From a virus, in the IMG/VR virus record IMGVR_UViG_3300047469_000197, positions 31,131-95,130 of that record: 64,000 nt of DNA. One strand, given 5' to 3'. Shown in pieces: positions 24,225-32,139 of the stretch. A program made the position numbers and the translations under genes. The notes under the pieces were generated by a model. The model was not told the origin of the DNA and did not search any database. It saw only the letters and a program-made list of their open reading frames with translations. Numbering within the stretch: position 1 is the stretch's first letter; every line of letters starts with the position of its first letter.

Positions 24225-24916
24225 GCCACCAGCTCCCGCATGTTGATTGACTTGGTCACGGCAGCAACGGCCATTTTTTTCAGATCGTATTTTCTGATAC
24301 CCCATTGGATGGCGTAGCACAGCCACAGGAAGCTCGGACGCAGGCGGCGGGCGCTCACGTCATACCATTCGTCACCGAAAATTTCGTAGCAGCCCTCCAT
24401 GTCACGCACCATGGCCATTGCTTCATGCTCATCGTAAGAGATATTCAGAATCTGATTTATTTCGTAGGTGTATTGCTCCACCAGCTGAGCGCTTTCACTG
24501 CTGGCATCCGCCAGCTCTTCAGGATCGAACTCCTGACTTGCTTTCCAGCCGTCAAAGGCTGTGTTGACGTTATTTTCAAACCCTTCAGCATCCCATTCAA
24601 AGCAGTTAGCCCTGGCGGTGCCGCTCAGGCCTTCCGATTTCCCAGACCAATAGTCCGGATTGGTTGATAGATCGGCCTCCGGGTGGTCGGTGCGGAAGAA
24701 GTCGAACATGTCATCCAGGCGGCGGAATGTCATTGTGCCGGCATCACCATAAACAGTGAGGTGCCCCGGCCACGTGACCAGGCCAAAGAGATAAATGCTG
24801 CTCCCCGGACGACAAAGGACAATGTGGCGATGTACGCCGTCATCCTGGATGATCTGGAGCTGGTGGCGATCGGTGTCGGTCAGGAACGCTTTGAGAACAT
24901 CAACTTTTAGGCTCAT
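24221..24916 (-). CDS. Hypothetical protein, paralogue of the 16.8-17.5 kb gene
   Basis: 231 aa, acidic. Contains LTVYGDAGTMTFRRLDDMFD, PDYWSGKSEG and CFEWDAEGFENNV, the same ordered blocks seen in the 224-aa protein at 16805-17479. Helical C-terminus. Role unknown. Confidence 0.65.
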   Translation of the reverse strand: MSLKVDVLKAFLTDTDRHQLQIIQDDGVHRHIVLCRPGSSIYLFGLVTWPGHLTVYGDAGTMTFRRLDDMFDFFRTDHPEADLSTNPDYWSGKSEGLSGTARANCFEWDAEGFENNVNTAFDGWKASQEFDPEELADASSESAQLVEQYTYEINQILNISYDEHEAMAMVRDMEGCYEIFGDEWYDVSARRLRPSFLWLCYAIQWGIRKYDLKKMAVAAVTKSINMRELVA

Positions 24917-25128
24917 CAGATATACCCCTCGCTGATCAGCTCAGTGAGAGTTACACCAAGGGCAGCGGCGTACTTTTCGCAAGTTGTGATTGTTGGCTGT
25001 CCACGGCTAATCGTGTCCGACACTGTACGCGCCGTTACTCCCAGCATGGAGGCCATCTCGGTTTGCTTCATTTTCTGGCGGCGCATCAGCTTACGGACGG
25101 CCAGGTTGAAAGAAAAATTACTTTTCAT
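24916..25128 (-). CDS. Xre-family helix-turn-helix regulator
   Basis: 70 aa. Clear Xre fold: LMRRQKMKQTEMASMLGVTA, RTVSDTISRGQPTITTCEKY, then AAALGVTLTELI. Single-domain, Cro-sized. Embedded in the small-gene operon, which it may autoregulate. Confidence 0.8.
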   Translation of the reverse strand: MKSNFSFNLAVRKLMRRQKMKQTEMASMLGVTARTVSDTISRGQPTITTCEKYAAALGVTLTELISEGYI

Positions 25129-25397
25129 TTAGACTCCGCCGCGCCAATCAGGCCGCGCATCTGGCTTTGGAACTGGTGAATGCCCGCGTTGCGGCCACTC
25201 TCGAAGGCGTGCTTGGTTGCGCTGCCAATAACAGCCACCAGCTGAGGGATAAGTGCGTCAGGGGTGCCAGCAGGCAAGGTGCAGCTTAAATCCCCCTGGT
25301 CATCATAGATTTCAAATGAGCCGTCTTTCCGGCCAACTGCTGTGTGTGACTGCCCCACCGCAAATGTGCAGGTGTAGGATTTATTTTTATCTGTCAT
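25125..25397 (-). CDS. Hypothetical protein
   Basis: 90 aa, starting MTDKNKSYTCTFAVGQ. Upstream is the shared leader AAAGGTCGCCAA, here ending just before the start and serving as ribosome site. Beta-rich N-terminus, helical C-terminus. Overlaps the Xre gene by 4 bp. Confidence 0.65.
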   Translation of the reverse strand: MTDKNKSYTCTFAVGQSHTAVGRKDGSFEIYDDQGDLSCTLPAGTPDALIPQLVAVIGSATKHAFESGRNAGIHQFQSQMRGLIGAAESK

Positions 25398-25483
25398 AGG
25401 TTGGCGACCTTTTTACTGATTGTGGAGCGCGCCGAACGGGGTCAGCGCGTAGTGTGGAAAGATTTCCTGTGTACAGCCGTTAC

Positions 25484-25858
25484 TCACCATTCTTCGCCCA
25501 TGGCTTCTGGCGGCGAGGTATCAATCAGAGCTATCGCATCATCGTAATCTGACGCCTTAATCTGGCCGCTACTCATCGAAAGGCGCATGAACACATTCGA
25601 CTGACCGTTTGCTAACAGGTATGCCGTAGCGCCTGCGCAGTGGGCCTCCTTACCGGATGGGTGGTAATGGTCGCCGCATTCTGAGTTTTCGCCGCCCGTG
25701 GCGTAGGTGGTTTTATGGCACGGGAAAGAAGCAAAACTGTTACCCAGTAGCTCCGCCTTGATGCCGTCCAGCCTTCCCGGATTGAGTTCTATGCCGCCTT
25801 CGCTCAGGAACGGGCAATTTGCACAGGGCTTTTTGAGCGCAAAATATCGATCACTCAT
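25484..25858 (-). CDS. Conserved phage protein, CxxCPF type
   Basis: 124 aa. N-terminal KKPCANCPFLSEG, later FPCHKTTYATGG and HCAGATAYLL; this ordered set of cysteines and histidines recurs in a family of phage proteins (DUF6283-like, from memory). A metal or iron-sulphur site is plausible. No activity is established. Confidence 0.7.
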   Translation of the reverse strand: MSDRYFALKKPCANCPFLSEGGIELNPGRLDGIKAELLGNSFASFPCHKTTYATGGENSECGDHYHPSGKEAHCAGATAYLLANGQSNVFMRLSMSSGQIKASDYDDAIALIDTSPPEAMGEEW

Positions 25859-26067
25859 GTGCGCTTGAACTCAAATACTTTGTCTACATCGAATGCCCGC
25901 ATGATTTCATCGTCGAAGCCATAACGGCCCATGACTTCAGCTGCGGCGCGTTCCATCTCGGCGCAAAAAGCCTGATAACCGCCTTCCTTCATTTTGTTTG
26001 TCCACCAGTCGAGGGCATTACTCGCTGTCGGCGTGAACTTGGCGGTCAGGTGCTGTTTCTGGCTCAT
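25855..26067 (-). CDS. Hypothetical protein
   Basis: 70 aa from ATG 26067 (MSQKQHLTAKFTPTAS), with AGGAAGC upstream and an ATGA overlap with the gene before it. Helical. Unknown. Confidence 0.6.
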   Translation of the reverse strand: MSQKQHLTAKFTPTASNALDWWTNKMKEGGYQAFCAEMERAAAEVMGRYGFDDEIMRAFDVDKVFEFKRT

Positions 26068-27164
26068 GCTGCTTCCTCTGGTTCGCAAATCTCGTCTTCT
26101 GGCGCACAAATTGAAATGGTGAACGGGTTTTCAATATCTTTAACCTGTCGCTCGTCGACTTTAACCAGTCGCTTACGCATCGCTTTTAGTACTGTCAGTG
26201 CCAGCTGGTAGCGCTTTGGATCAAACGCCTGCATATGCGTGATTCCCCGCACAATATCCAACACATCGTAGTGATACATGGCGTTGACCATCTCCAGCCA
26301 GGCGGCGAACTCGTTAACGGAACGGGTGGCCACCTGATATGCGCTTAATACTTCCTCGCGGCTGATTTCAGCGGGGATCTCTTTCAGCTGCTCCAGCGCT
26401 CTTTCAATGACCGGGAGACGTAACGCCGTTGTGTTTCCGACCAACATGAAACCCAGATATGCCTCCAGGCTGCCGAATGTCTCTAACACTCGTTTTGCGT
26501 AATCCGGGGTGATCTGGCCTATCGGGATAGCCAGGCGATGCGATTTAACGCACTTAGCCCAGTGTTCCTCTGCTGCCTGATGACAAAGAGCGCGACCTTT
26601 AACCGGATGGCCATACGGATCCTTATAGGGAACGCGTGCGATGGAGATCCGCTGCGGCTTGGTGCGGTCTTTATCGACAAATAGCGCATCGAGAACTTCC
26701 GCCTCCATTTTGTTGATCACCAGCTGGCGGTGTGCACGTCGAACGCCGCCACGCTTCGCGCTCAGCGCCTTGGCCGGGTAGGTGTTTTTTACAGGTGCAG
26801 GGCTTCGCTCGATGGCTCTGGCTAAAGCTTCTTCAGCCTTGTTGAGCTCAATCTGGGCTTTCATCACTGCGCTGGCGTCAGGGACAACGTTGTCCTTGGT
26901 GATGCGCTTTTTCAGGTCCGGCGCGGCGAGCTTTGCCTCTTTCCAGTCGGCCATGAAATCAGAGCGAAGCGTGAAATTGATTTTAAAGAAATGCCGGGTA
27001 GTGCCTGCGGCTGCACCGGCTTCTGTGATGCCCATTGAGGCGTAGCGCTTGGAGAGTCGGCTGGTCGCGAACTCAATAAATTCGGCTGGCCCCTCAATGC
27101 ACATAATCATCAAAGCGTGGCGGGCTTTAAGCCCCTTCTCTATCACAACATACGCTTTTGCCAT
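26064..27164 (-). CDS. Hypothetical protein with IEGP-DWK domain
   Basis: 366 aa. Residues ~17-76 (MIMCIEGPAEFIEFATSRLS ... SDFMADWKEAK) share a module with residues ~704-755 of the 1118-aa Ddr-like protein (MMWIEGPEDFIRWADKELSK ... FMGDWKDLK). The rest is helical and basic. It is the first gene of the minus-strand run 18.6-27.2 kb; the TTAGTAT motif at 27239 lies 75 bp upstream. Function unknown. Confidence 0.7.
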   Translation of the reverse strand: MAKAYVVIEKGLKARHALMIMCIEGPAEFIEFATSRLSKRYASMGITEAGAAAGTTRHFFKINFTLRSDFMADWKEAKLAAPDLKKRITKDNVVPDASAVMKAQIELNKAEEALARAIERSPAPVKNTYPAKALSAKRGGVRRAHRQLVINKMEAEVLDALFVDKDRTKPQRISIARVPYKDPYGHPVKGRALCHQAAEEHWAKCVKSHRLAIPIGQITPDYAKRVLETFGSLEAYLGFMLVGNTTALRLPVIERALEQLKEIPAEISREEVLSAYQVATRSVNEFAAWLEMVNAMYHYDVLDIVRGITHMQAFDPKRYQLALTVLKAMRKRLVKVDERQVKDIENPFTISICAPEDEICEPEEAA

Positions 27165-27238
27165 GAGTGAGTGTTCCTGTTGTTAGCTGTGTTTGGCGGA
27201 AAACAACTATAACTATTCCTAAAAGACTTATGCAAGAT

Positions 27239-27258
27239 AAATTTAGTATTGTATGTCA
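27239..27258 (+). promoter_or_regulatory. Operator-like TTAGTAT motif, copy 7
   Basis: AAATTTAGTATTGTATGTCA, in the divergent region between the 366-aa and 271-aa genes. Confidence 0.65.
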
Positions 27259-27363
27259 TTGCTTTTCGATTCCTTAACACAGCATATAGAGGCATAAACA
27301 ATTAAAAGGAGCTTTTATTTAGTACCCTAGTAGCACTTTTTGCTTAAGATTAATCCTTGCCAG

Positions 27364-27379
27364 CATGCTCAGCAGAGCA
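27364..27379. promoter_or_regulatory. ATGCTC-N4-GAGCAT palindrome, copy 1
   Basis: Perfect 6-bp arms with spacer AGCA, 51 bp before the start of the plus-strand gene at 27431. Same element recurs at 28879, 29335 and 29365. Confidence 0.6.
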
Positions 27380-27430
27380 TATATTAATGGCTCAGCGGCA
27401 GATGTCGCCAACAACCTTAGAGAAACGAAA

Positions 27431-28246
27431 ATGAACGTTACTATCGCCGCTAAAACTTTCCAGATTGCACAAGCCGCTTACCTGAACCTGAGCAAGAAAA
27501 ACGAAACTCTGCGCAGCACTAAAGCGCTCATCAATGAAAAGCTGGACGAAGTACGCAGTAGCGGCCAGTTTTCACAAGCTAATAACCTGGACATGTATCA
27601 CGTGTTCAAAAGCGTCCTTATGGCTCACCGCGTTGAAGCCGCCCGCAACGCGCTTAAGGATCAAATGCATGGCGCTCGCCTGTGCCTGATGCTGGGCGAC
27701 CACTCCAGGTTGTCTGAGACGCAGCCTGTCGTTGTTTCTTATCAGCTCATCCTTGAGGCAATCGCACTTGCCAAGCACCTGATGGACGCTTGCGGCTGGC
27801 CTTTTGAAGATGCAGCTGCTGAGTTCTCAGGCCGCACCGGCATGGTGTACGAACCCACGTCCAAGGCAGATTTCATGCAGTACCTGTCAGTTAACCTGGA
27901 GAACTGCACGGACGAATCAACTGAAGCAAAAAAGCCAGCTAAGGCACCAGTCACTCCGACAGACCAAAAGGTCTGCCGCATCAGCGCGCGTGTGGCATTT
28001 CTGGAGGCTTACGCCACTGAGATTGGTGATAACCCTACTTCACAGGAAAACACGCTTCTGCGTCTGTTTGTGCGCGCTGGCGACCAGTTGCCAATTGATG
28101 GCGGTAAAGCGTGGTTTTACAGATCTTGGCGGCAGGTCGACATTATCCGCGGGGATGATGGCGGCTACGACATGATGGTGTGGGAGATGATCAATAAAGA
28201 CACCGCCACTCACGCAGTAGTAGAGCGCCTGATTATCGAAGCCTGA
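27431..28246 (+). CDS. Hypothetical protein
   Basis: 271 aa from ATG 27431 (MNVTIAAKTFQIAQAA). The in-frame extension to 27365 runs through the palindrome and is unlikely. Helical N-terminal 150 residues, a Lys/Ala/Pro linker (EAKKPAKAPVTPTD), then a C-terminal domain ending in a Trp-rich sheet. Unknown function; it may be controlled by the palindrome upstream. Confidence 0.65.
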   Translation: MNVTIAAKTFQIAQAAYLNLSKKNETLRSTKALINEKLDEVRSSGQFSQANNLDMYHVFKSVLMAHRVEAARNALKDQMHGARLCLMLGDHSRLSETQPVVVSYQLILEAIALAKHLMDACGWPFEDAAAEFSGRTGMVYEPTSKADFMQYLSVNLENCTDESTEAKKPAKAPVTPTDQKVCRISARVAFLEAYATEIGDNPTSQENTLLRLFVRAGDQLPIDGGKAWFYRSWRQVDIIRGDDGGYDMMVWEMINKDTATHAVVERLIIEA

Positions 28247-28304
28247 TGAATTAACACCATTACGCCCCACCAGCTGGTGGCGCTTTACTACAGCAGGAGC
28301 AGCA

Positions 28305-28514
28305 ATGAAAAAGTTCATCCAGAAAAGAGCCGCCGAGCTTATCCCTGGCGATGTCGTGGTGATGGCTAATGAGGTTGAGATACGCGTCCAGACGTGTAGC
28401 GTGACCAGTATTGCTGTGACGGTGAAAGATACGAATAACAACACCCGTGAGTGGTCACCATCGTATATCTGTTACACACTGAACCCGAAGCATCCGGAGT
28501 TTGGAACGCCGTGA
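28305..28514 (+). CDS. Hypothetical SH3-like small protein
   Basis: 69 aa, starting MKKFIQKRAAELIPGD with CAGGAG 6 bases upstream. Short beta strands (DVVVMANEVEIRVQTCSVTS, then AVTVKDTNNNTREW) suggest a small barrel. Followed at once by a strong terminator. Confidence 0.65.
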   Translation: MKKFIQKRAAELIPGDVVVMANEVEIRVQTCSVTSIAVTVKDTNNNTREWSPSYICYTLNPKHPEFGTP

Positions 28515-28520
28515 ACAAAG

Positions 28521-28542
28521 AACCCGCAAGCGCGGGTTTTTT
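28521..28542 (+). terminator. Rho-independent terminator
   Basis: AACCCGC/GCGGGTT stem with a run of T, 6 bp after the 69-aa gene. Confidence 0.8.
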
Positions 28543-28575
28543 ATGGGACAAAGGAATAGCCGCCCTGATGGGCGG

Positions 28576-28812
28576 TTAATTGCTGGAGGGCTTGCGGGTC
28601 ACGTCGAAATCCGGGTGGCTGTCGCAAAGCAACAGGAGATAGTGATACTCAATATAACTCAGACTCCGGTGGGACTTGTTGTCTGACTCTTTTGCCTGCC
28701 AGCTGCGGTAATTCATGCCAAAGGCATCTGCCATCTGCTGGAGCGTATATCCAGCCGATTCACGTATCGCCTTTACCTGTGCGCCTGACGGCGGGATCCA
28801 ATCTTTAATCAT
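28576..28812 (-). CDS. Putative helix-turn-helix regulator
   Basis: 78 aa. Residues ~8-60 (GAQVKAIRESAGYTLQQMAD, AFGMNYRSWQAKESD) match the Xre-like fold used by small phage regulators. It sits in the middle of the four ATGCTC-N4-GAGCAT palindromes and is therefore a candidate to bind them. Confidence 0.7.
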   Translation of the reverse strand: MIKDWIPPSGAQVKAIRESAGYTLQQMADAFGMNYRSWQAKESDNKSHRSLSYIEYHYLLLLCDSHPDFDVTRKPSSN

Positions 28813-28878
28813 CCTACACCCTTCGATTCTCTGCGCCTGCGAGTGCTTCGCGCTATTGCCGCCATACTAACAAAAAAG

Positions 28879-28894
28879 CATGCTCACGGGAGCA
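28879..28894. promoter_or_regulatory. ATGCTC-N4-GAGCAT palindrome, copy 2
   Basis: Perfect arms, spacer ACGG. Extended to GCATGCTC/GAGCATGC and followed on the minus strand by a T run, so it also looks like the terminator of the 98-aa gene. Confidence 0.6.
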
Positions 28895-28922
28895 TGCTTT
28901 CATAGGCTGGTTGCCGGAACTG

Positions 28923-29219
28923 TCAAGCCGTCTTCTTGGCAACCTTCCAGGCCGCTTTGAACGCAGCCACCAGATCGACAGGTATCCAGTAGCCGCTACT
29001 GTAGCCATCAGAATAGACCGGGCAACGATCGGAGAAATGCCCCCAGGTTTGATAATGCTTGCTGTTGGCGTAGCAGTAGCAAGGCAGCTCCGTGAGGCTC
29101 AGCGCATCCTCAATACGTTCAACGCGATCCCCCTGCTCTTCGGTGCCAACGATAATAAAATACCAAAGGCCGTCATGCTCCCGGTCATTCGAATTGATGC
29201 TTTCACGCTGCAGTCTCAC
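28923..29219 (-). CDS. Hypothetical protein
   Basis: 98 aa, starting MRLQRESINSNDREHD. Tyr/Trp-rich central part (YCYANSKHYQTWGHFS, DGYSSGYWIP) and a helical basic tail. No family recognised. Confidence 0.6.
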   Translation of the reverse strand: MRLQRESINSNDREHDGLWYFIIVGTEEQGDRVERIEDALSLTELPCYCYANSKHYQTWGHFSDRCPVYSDGYSSGYWIPVDLVAAFKAAWKVAKKTA

Positions 29220-29334
29220 TGTTCAGATCCCCGCGCAAGCAAATCACCGGTGGTCGCGTCTGTATTTGTATAAAGGGTCATTTGTCACATCTCTGATGGG
29301 TGAGCAGCAACGCGCTGCCCTTAAGATGTAACTT

Positions 29335-29350
29335 ATGCTCAACTGAGCAT
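29335..29350. promoter_or_regulatory. ATGCTC-N4-GAGCAT palindrome, copy 3
   Basis: Perfect arms, spacer AACT. Exactly 30 bp before copy 4, in the divergent or tandem spacer upstream of the 98-aa gene. Confidence 0.65.
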
Positions 29351-29364
29351 GTTGGCAAGTTTTT

Positions 29365-29380
29365 ATGCTCCGCTGAGCAT
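29365..29380. promoter_or_regulatory. ATGCTC-N4-GAGCAT palindrome, copy 4
   Basis: Perfect arms, spacer CGCT. The 30-bp centre spacing to copy 3 would place two dimers near the same helix face. Confidence 0.65.
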
Positions 29381-29416
29381 GCTTTACCGTCACGCGTTAA
29401 TAACGGGACGCTGACG

Positions 29417-29719
29417 CTACTGTGAACCCAGGATACCGCTTATATCTGTTGATAAGCAGTCTTTGTTTTTTTTCACTATAGCTGCGGCAACCAGCACCCC
29501 GGCAATAGTAACCGCTAAAGGAAATGCCAATGTCGTCAAGGTCCCGATAGAAAGGATTTCCACAAGCGTATACACCCAGGCCGCAACAACACTGACAGCA
29601 ATCCCTTTCAGAAAGCGATTAGTTTGTTCTACACCACAGGCATACGATGATTTTTGGTAACAGGCGAGCATCACTAAAGACAGAGCAGATAATACAAAGG
29701 TTCTTCTTGTTAAGGCCAT
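29417..29719 (-). CDS. Membrane protein with export signal
   Basis: 100 aa, starting MALTRRTFVLSALSLVML. The N-terminus has a TRRTFVL twin-arginine-like motif and a hydrophobic core; AC at ~19-20 could be a lipobox but fits poorly. Two further hydrophobic helices follow (VVAAWVYTLVEIL, LAFPLAVTIAGVLVAAAIV). GAGG precedes the ATG. It lies 9 bp after the 178-aa gene. Role unknown. Confidence 0.6.
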   Translation of the reverse strand: MALTRRTFVLSALSLVMLACYQKSSYACGVEQTNRFLKGIAVSVVAAWVYTLVEILSIGTLTTLAFPLAVTIAGVLVAAAIVKKNKDCLSTDISGILGSQ

Positions 29720-29728
29720 TTGGACGCC

Positions 29729-30265
29729 TCACTTTATCCGGGTAAATACTGGGGTTGCGGTTACGTTATAGAGTTCGCGCAATGCGAATGATGTCAATAT
29801 CCCGGAGACTGCAGCCTGTTCGAGGCTGTATCCGGAGTAAACCTTTTCAAGAGGAACGGATGATAGGTACCTATCAATGACTTTATGAATGCCATCCATA
29901 CTTAGCCCTTTTTTGTCATATGTTTCTTTGTAGATTTTTGTCACCAGCCCCATGCGATACTCAGACTTGAGCTTAAAGATCCTTGTCCAGACGTTTAAAT
30001 CGGCATCATGTCTCAGCATGTTGGCGAGCAGAACGGGCTCACCTTTTTGTATTCTAGGCACAATTTCTTTAATAAATTGGTCAACCGAGCTGCCACAAGA
30101 CACGCTGAAAATAAAAATTTTACTGTCTTTTGTTACCGGGCCAATTGGAAAAGTACTCATGGCCTGAGCGTCAGTAAGCCCGAAAGTATGGTCTTTTATT
30201 GGTTTGACAGACACAAAATTGAAATCATCAATCTTCACTGTTTTAGGTTTGGCGGAAAGATCCAT
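29729..30265 (-). CDS. Hypothetical protein
   Basis: 178 aa, starting MDLSAKPKTVKIDDFN. Soluble alpha/beta; segments KIFIFSVSCGSSVDQFIKEI and PVLLANMLRHDADLNVW. Base composition around it is more AT-rich than in neighbouring operons, a hint of separate origin. Probably cotranscribed with the membrane protein downstream. Unknown. Confidence 0.6.
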   Translation of the reverse strand: MDLSAKPKTVKIDDFNFVSVKPIKDHTFGLTDAQAMSTFPIGPVTKDSKIFIFSVSCGSSVDQFIKEIVPRIQKGEPVLLANMLRHDADLNVWTRIFKLKSEYRMGLVTKIYKETYDKKGLSMDGIHKVIDRYLSSVPLEKVYSGYSLEQAAVSGILTSFALRELYNVTATPVFTRIK

Positions 30266-30284
30266 TTATAGTTACTCACGGTTA

Positions 30285-30494
30285 CTAACATAATACAAGA
30301 GTAGTTGAGTTTTCGCTGCTTGCTCGGCTCGTTAAGGCGTCTGAATATCTGCTATACGAATGATGCCGGTAGTAAACAAACGCTAAAAGCCATTCAGTAC
30401 CATCCATTCGATCCTCTCTTTCCTGTTCAGCCGCTGGCGACACTCCTGCTGAGTAATGCACCGTGCCCTTAGGCATAACAAACATATCTAACAT
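30285..30494 (-). CDS. Doubtful small open frame
   Basis: Up to 69 aa (or 63 from the internal MPKGTVHYSAGVSPAA). No good ribosome site. A strong minus-strand terminator (30513-30538) lies directly upstream, so it would need its own promoter. Kept because the sequence composition looks protein-like. Confidence 0.3.
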   Translation of the reverse strand: MLDMFVMPKGTVHYSAGVSPAAEQEREDRMDGTEWLLAFVYYRHHSYSRYSDALTSRASSENSTTLVLC

Positions 30495-30512
30495 GGAGTT
30501 TAGTTTTAGATG

Positions 30513-30538
30513 TAAAAAAGCCCATCACAAAGATGGGC
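30513..30538 (-). terminator. Rho-independent terminator, minus direction
   Basis: GCCCATC/GATGGGC stem followed on the minus strand by six T. It should end transcripts coming from the TerB-like operon. Confidence 0.75.
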
Positions 30539-30805
30539 AAAGACTACACACAGCAATTTCGTTGTTACCAGATCGCTACATCATAACGGAGAGAACACCG
30601 TGAAGCTTTGGGCAACCGCTTGGCTCGGTCGGTGCTCTCTCCTGTTGTGCCCCCGCCTTTTCGCCACGCATCGGCGGGGTAATGCGCTTTCTCCAGCTCG
30701 CAGACTACCTGCGGCCTTATGGCTAGATTGCAGTGAGCAATAGCTCATTGCAGCCGTGTTCTTTCACACCGTCACGGGCTGGTTAAGTCTGCCGCTGACT
30801 GCCGT
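30539..30805. other. Structured intergenic stretch
   Basis: Three inverted repeats: GGAGAG...CACCG with CGGTG...CTCTCC (about 30588-30642), CCCCGCC/GGCGGGG (about 30650-30678), and an imperfect TTGCAGTGAGC repeat (about 30728-30753). A plus-strand frame 30600-30743 (GTG start, 47 aa, GGAGAG 5-6 bases upstream) is possible but runs through the repeats. Confidence 0.4.
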
Positions 30806-30982
30806 CTATGGCTGTTTCGTTACTTTTACTTTAAGTGCAGCGTTGATGAACGGCCATGCGAGATATACCGCCAGACCTATCAGAATGCCGTCAGAGACAC
30901 GCGACAGGATCATGCTGGTGAAATCCACCAGCACGGACATTACAAGCAATGCCGCAACGAGCAGCAGCTTAAGATTGAGCAT
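30806..30982 (-). CDS. Small two-helix membrane protein
   Basis: 58 aa from ATG 30982 (MLNLKLLLVAALLVMS); it starts inside the end of the TerB-like gene. Two hydrophobic helices (residues ~4-22, ~32-48) and a basic tail. Cotranscribed with terB-like gene; may anchor or sense with it. Confidence 0.6.
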   Translation of the reverse strand: MLNLKLLLVAALLVMSVLVDFTSMILSRVSDGILIGLAVYLAWPFINAALKVKVTKQP

Positions 30983-31409
30983 CGAGGTGATTTTCCAGAC
31001 GCAATCCGAGAATATTTGCGATCTCTTCCAGCACCTTGCGCTCTTGTGGTTCAACTTCGCCATCTGCTTCAGCAATTGCAACGGCTACATCAAGCACGTC
31101 CTCTGCTTCGCGTGTGTCGTGTTTAACATCTTCGATTTCACGCAGAGCGGCACGACGGCCAATTTTGAAATTCGTTTCCAGCTGGCCGATGATCGTGGAG
31201 CTGATTCCATTAATTTCAGAGGTGAATGCCGCGAGCGCTGGCTGATTGCGCAGCACCTGCTCAATCTTCGCCTTCTCTGACGTTTCGCATTCGCCATCGG
31301 CATAAGCAACCAGGTAGGCAGCATTCACGACTGCCTGCGCCAGATCGCGCTTCTCAAATTTCTTGATTTCAGATTTTGCAGCTTTCGCTTTTTTCAGGAG
31401 CCCAAACAT
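30969..31409 (-). CDS. TerB-family protein
   Basis: 146 aa, starting MFGLLKKAKAAKSEIK. The TerB signature appears twice as acidic loops: AYLVAYADGECETSEKAKIE and AVAIAEADGEVEPQERKVLE, each resembling a metal-binding D-G-x-x-x-x-E turn. TerB proteins occur in tellurite resistance and in membrane-linked stress or phage-inhibition complexes. AAGGAAACGAAT precedes the ATG. No other ter gene is visible, so a tellurite role is not implied. Confidence 0.85.
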   Translation of the reverse strand: MFGLLKKAKAAKSEIKKFEKRDLAQAVVNAAYLVAYADGECETSEKAKIEQVLRNQPALAAFTSEINGISSTIIGQLETNFKIGRRAALREIEDVKHDTREAEDVLDVAVAIAEADGEVEPQERKVLEEIANILGLRLENHLDAQS

Positions 31410-31467
31410 ATTCGTTTCCTTCTTTTGGTTGCCCTGGTGAGGCAGAGTTATCGCATTTTATCTGCGG

Positions 31468-31481
31468 CCACCAGCTGGTGG
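31468..31481. other. Double Chi palindrome
   Basis: CCACCAGCTGGTGG contains Chi (GCTGGTGG) on both strands, between genes. The same 14-mer occurs at 28267-28280. Confidence 0.8.
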
Positions 31482-31494
31482 CCAAACAGAGGAT

Positions 31495-31731
31495 TTATTC
31501 TTCCAGCTGGAGCACGCCATACTGAGAATCTTCTAAATCATTCTCGGCGTAAGCGACCAGGCCGCTGTACTCAGGCAAACCCTCATCAGGGAACGCCGGG
31601 ATCTCAGCGTGCGAGATGATGGCTTTGCGTTCGGCGCTGAAGCCTTCTTTCTCGGTTACGTCTAAATCAAAAAACTCAGCGAGTGCTTTGATTTGGCTGC
31701 AGTTCAGTTCTGCATATGTCTTGCGTTCCAT
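31495..31731 (-). CDS. Hypothetical acidic protein
   Basis: 78 aa, starting MERKTYAELNCSQIKAL. N-terminal helix-turn-helix-like segment (ELNCSQIKALAEFFDLDVTE), acidic C-terminus. Unknown. Confidence 0.6.
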   Translation of the reverse strand: MERKTYAELNCSQIKALAEFFDLDVTEKEGFSAERKAIISHAEIPAFPDEGLPEYSGLVAYAENDLEDSQYGVLQLEE

Positions 31732-31761
31732 AGTGCCTCGATAAAAGTGATCGGGGGGTAT

Positions 31762-32139
31762 TTACCTTGCCAGGCGGTGATAGAAGGCACGCGAAGCAGC
31801 TGCGCCGATGCAGAGATTAATACCGGGGCGGTACATATCATCAACGCCGTTCCGCAATTGCTGTGTGAGCTCTTCCCCGACTAAATCCATACCGCTGGCC
31901 TGGATGTCCCGTATAGCTTTGGCGGTGGTCGGCGCGTTTTTACATGCCTTCACTGCCAAAGCCAGCTGTTCGCGATGTTCTGGTGTCCAGTCGCTTTGAC
32001 TGTGCACCAGCTGCATAGCCACCTCAAAGACGCGGTACAGGGCCGCGCTTTCAGCCGTAAGGTGTTTAACATTGGCGGTTAATGCCTGGAACTGGTCAAT
32101 AACCGCCTGTAGTGAGATCGGGAGTGTGTTATCAGTCAT
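31762..32139 (-). CDS. Hypothetical helical protein
   Basis: 125 aa, starting MTDNTLPISLQAVIDQ. Two long helices (QALTANVKHLTAESAALYRV, EHREQLALAVKACKNAPTTA). Overlaps the 292-aa gene by 8 bp. Unknown. Confidence 0.65.
   Translation of the reverse strand: MTDNTLPISLQAVIDQFQALTANVKHLTAESAALYRVFEVAMQLVHSQSDWTPEHREQLALAVKACKNAPTTAKAIRDIQASGMDLVGEELTQQLRNGVDDMYRPGINLCIGAAASRAFYHRLAR

Noticed and set aside
30969-31409. Tellurite resistance locus
   Set aside because: Only a lone TerB-family protein is present; no TerC, TerD or TerZ-like genes follow.
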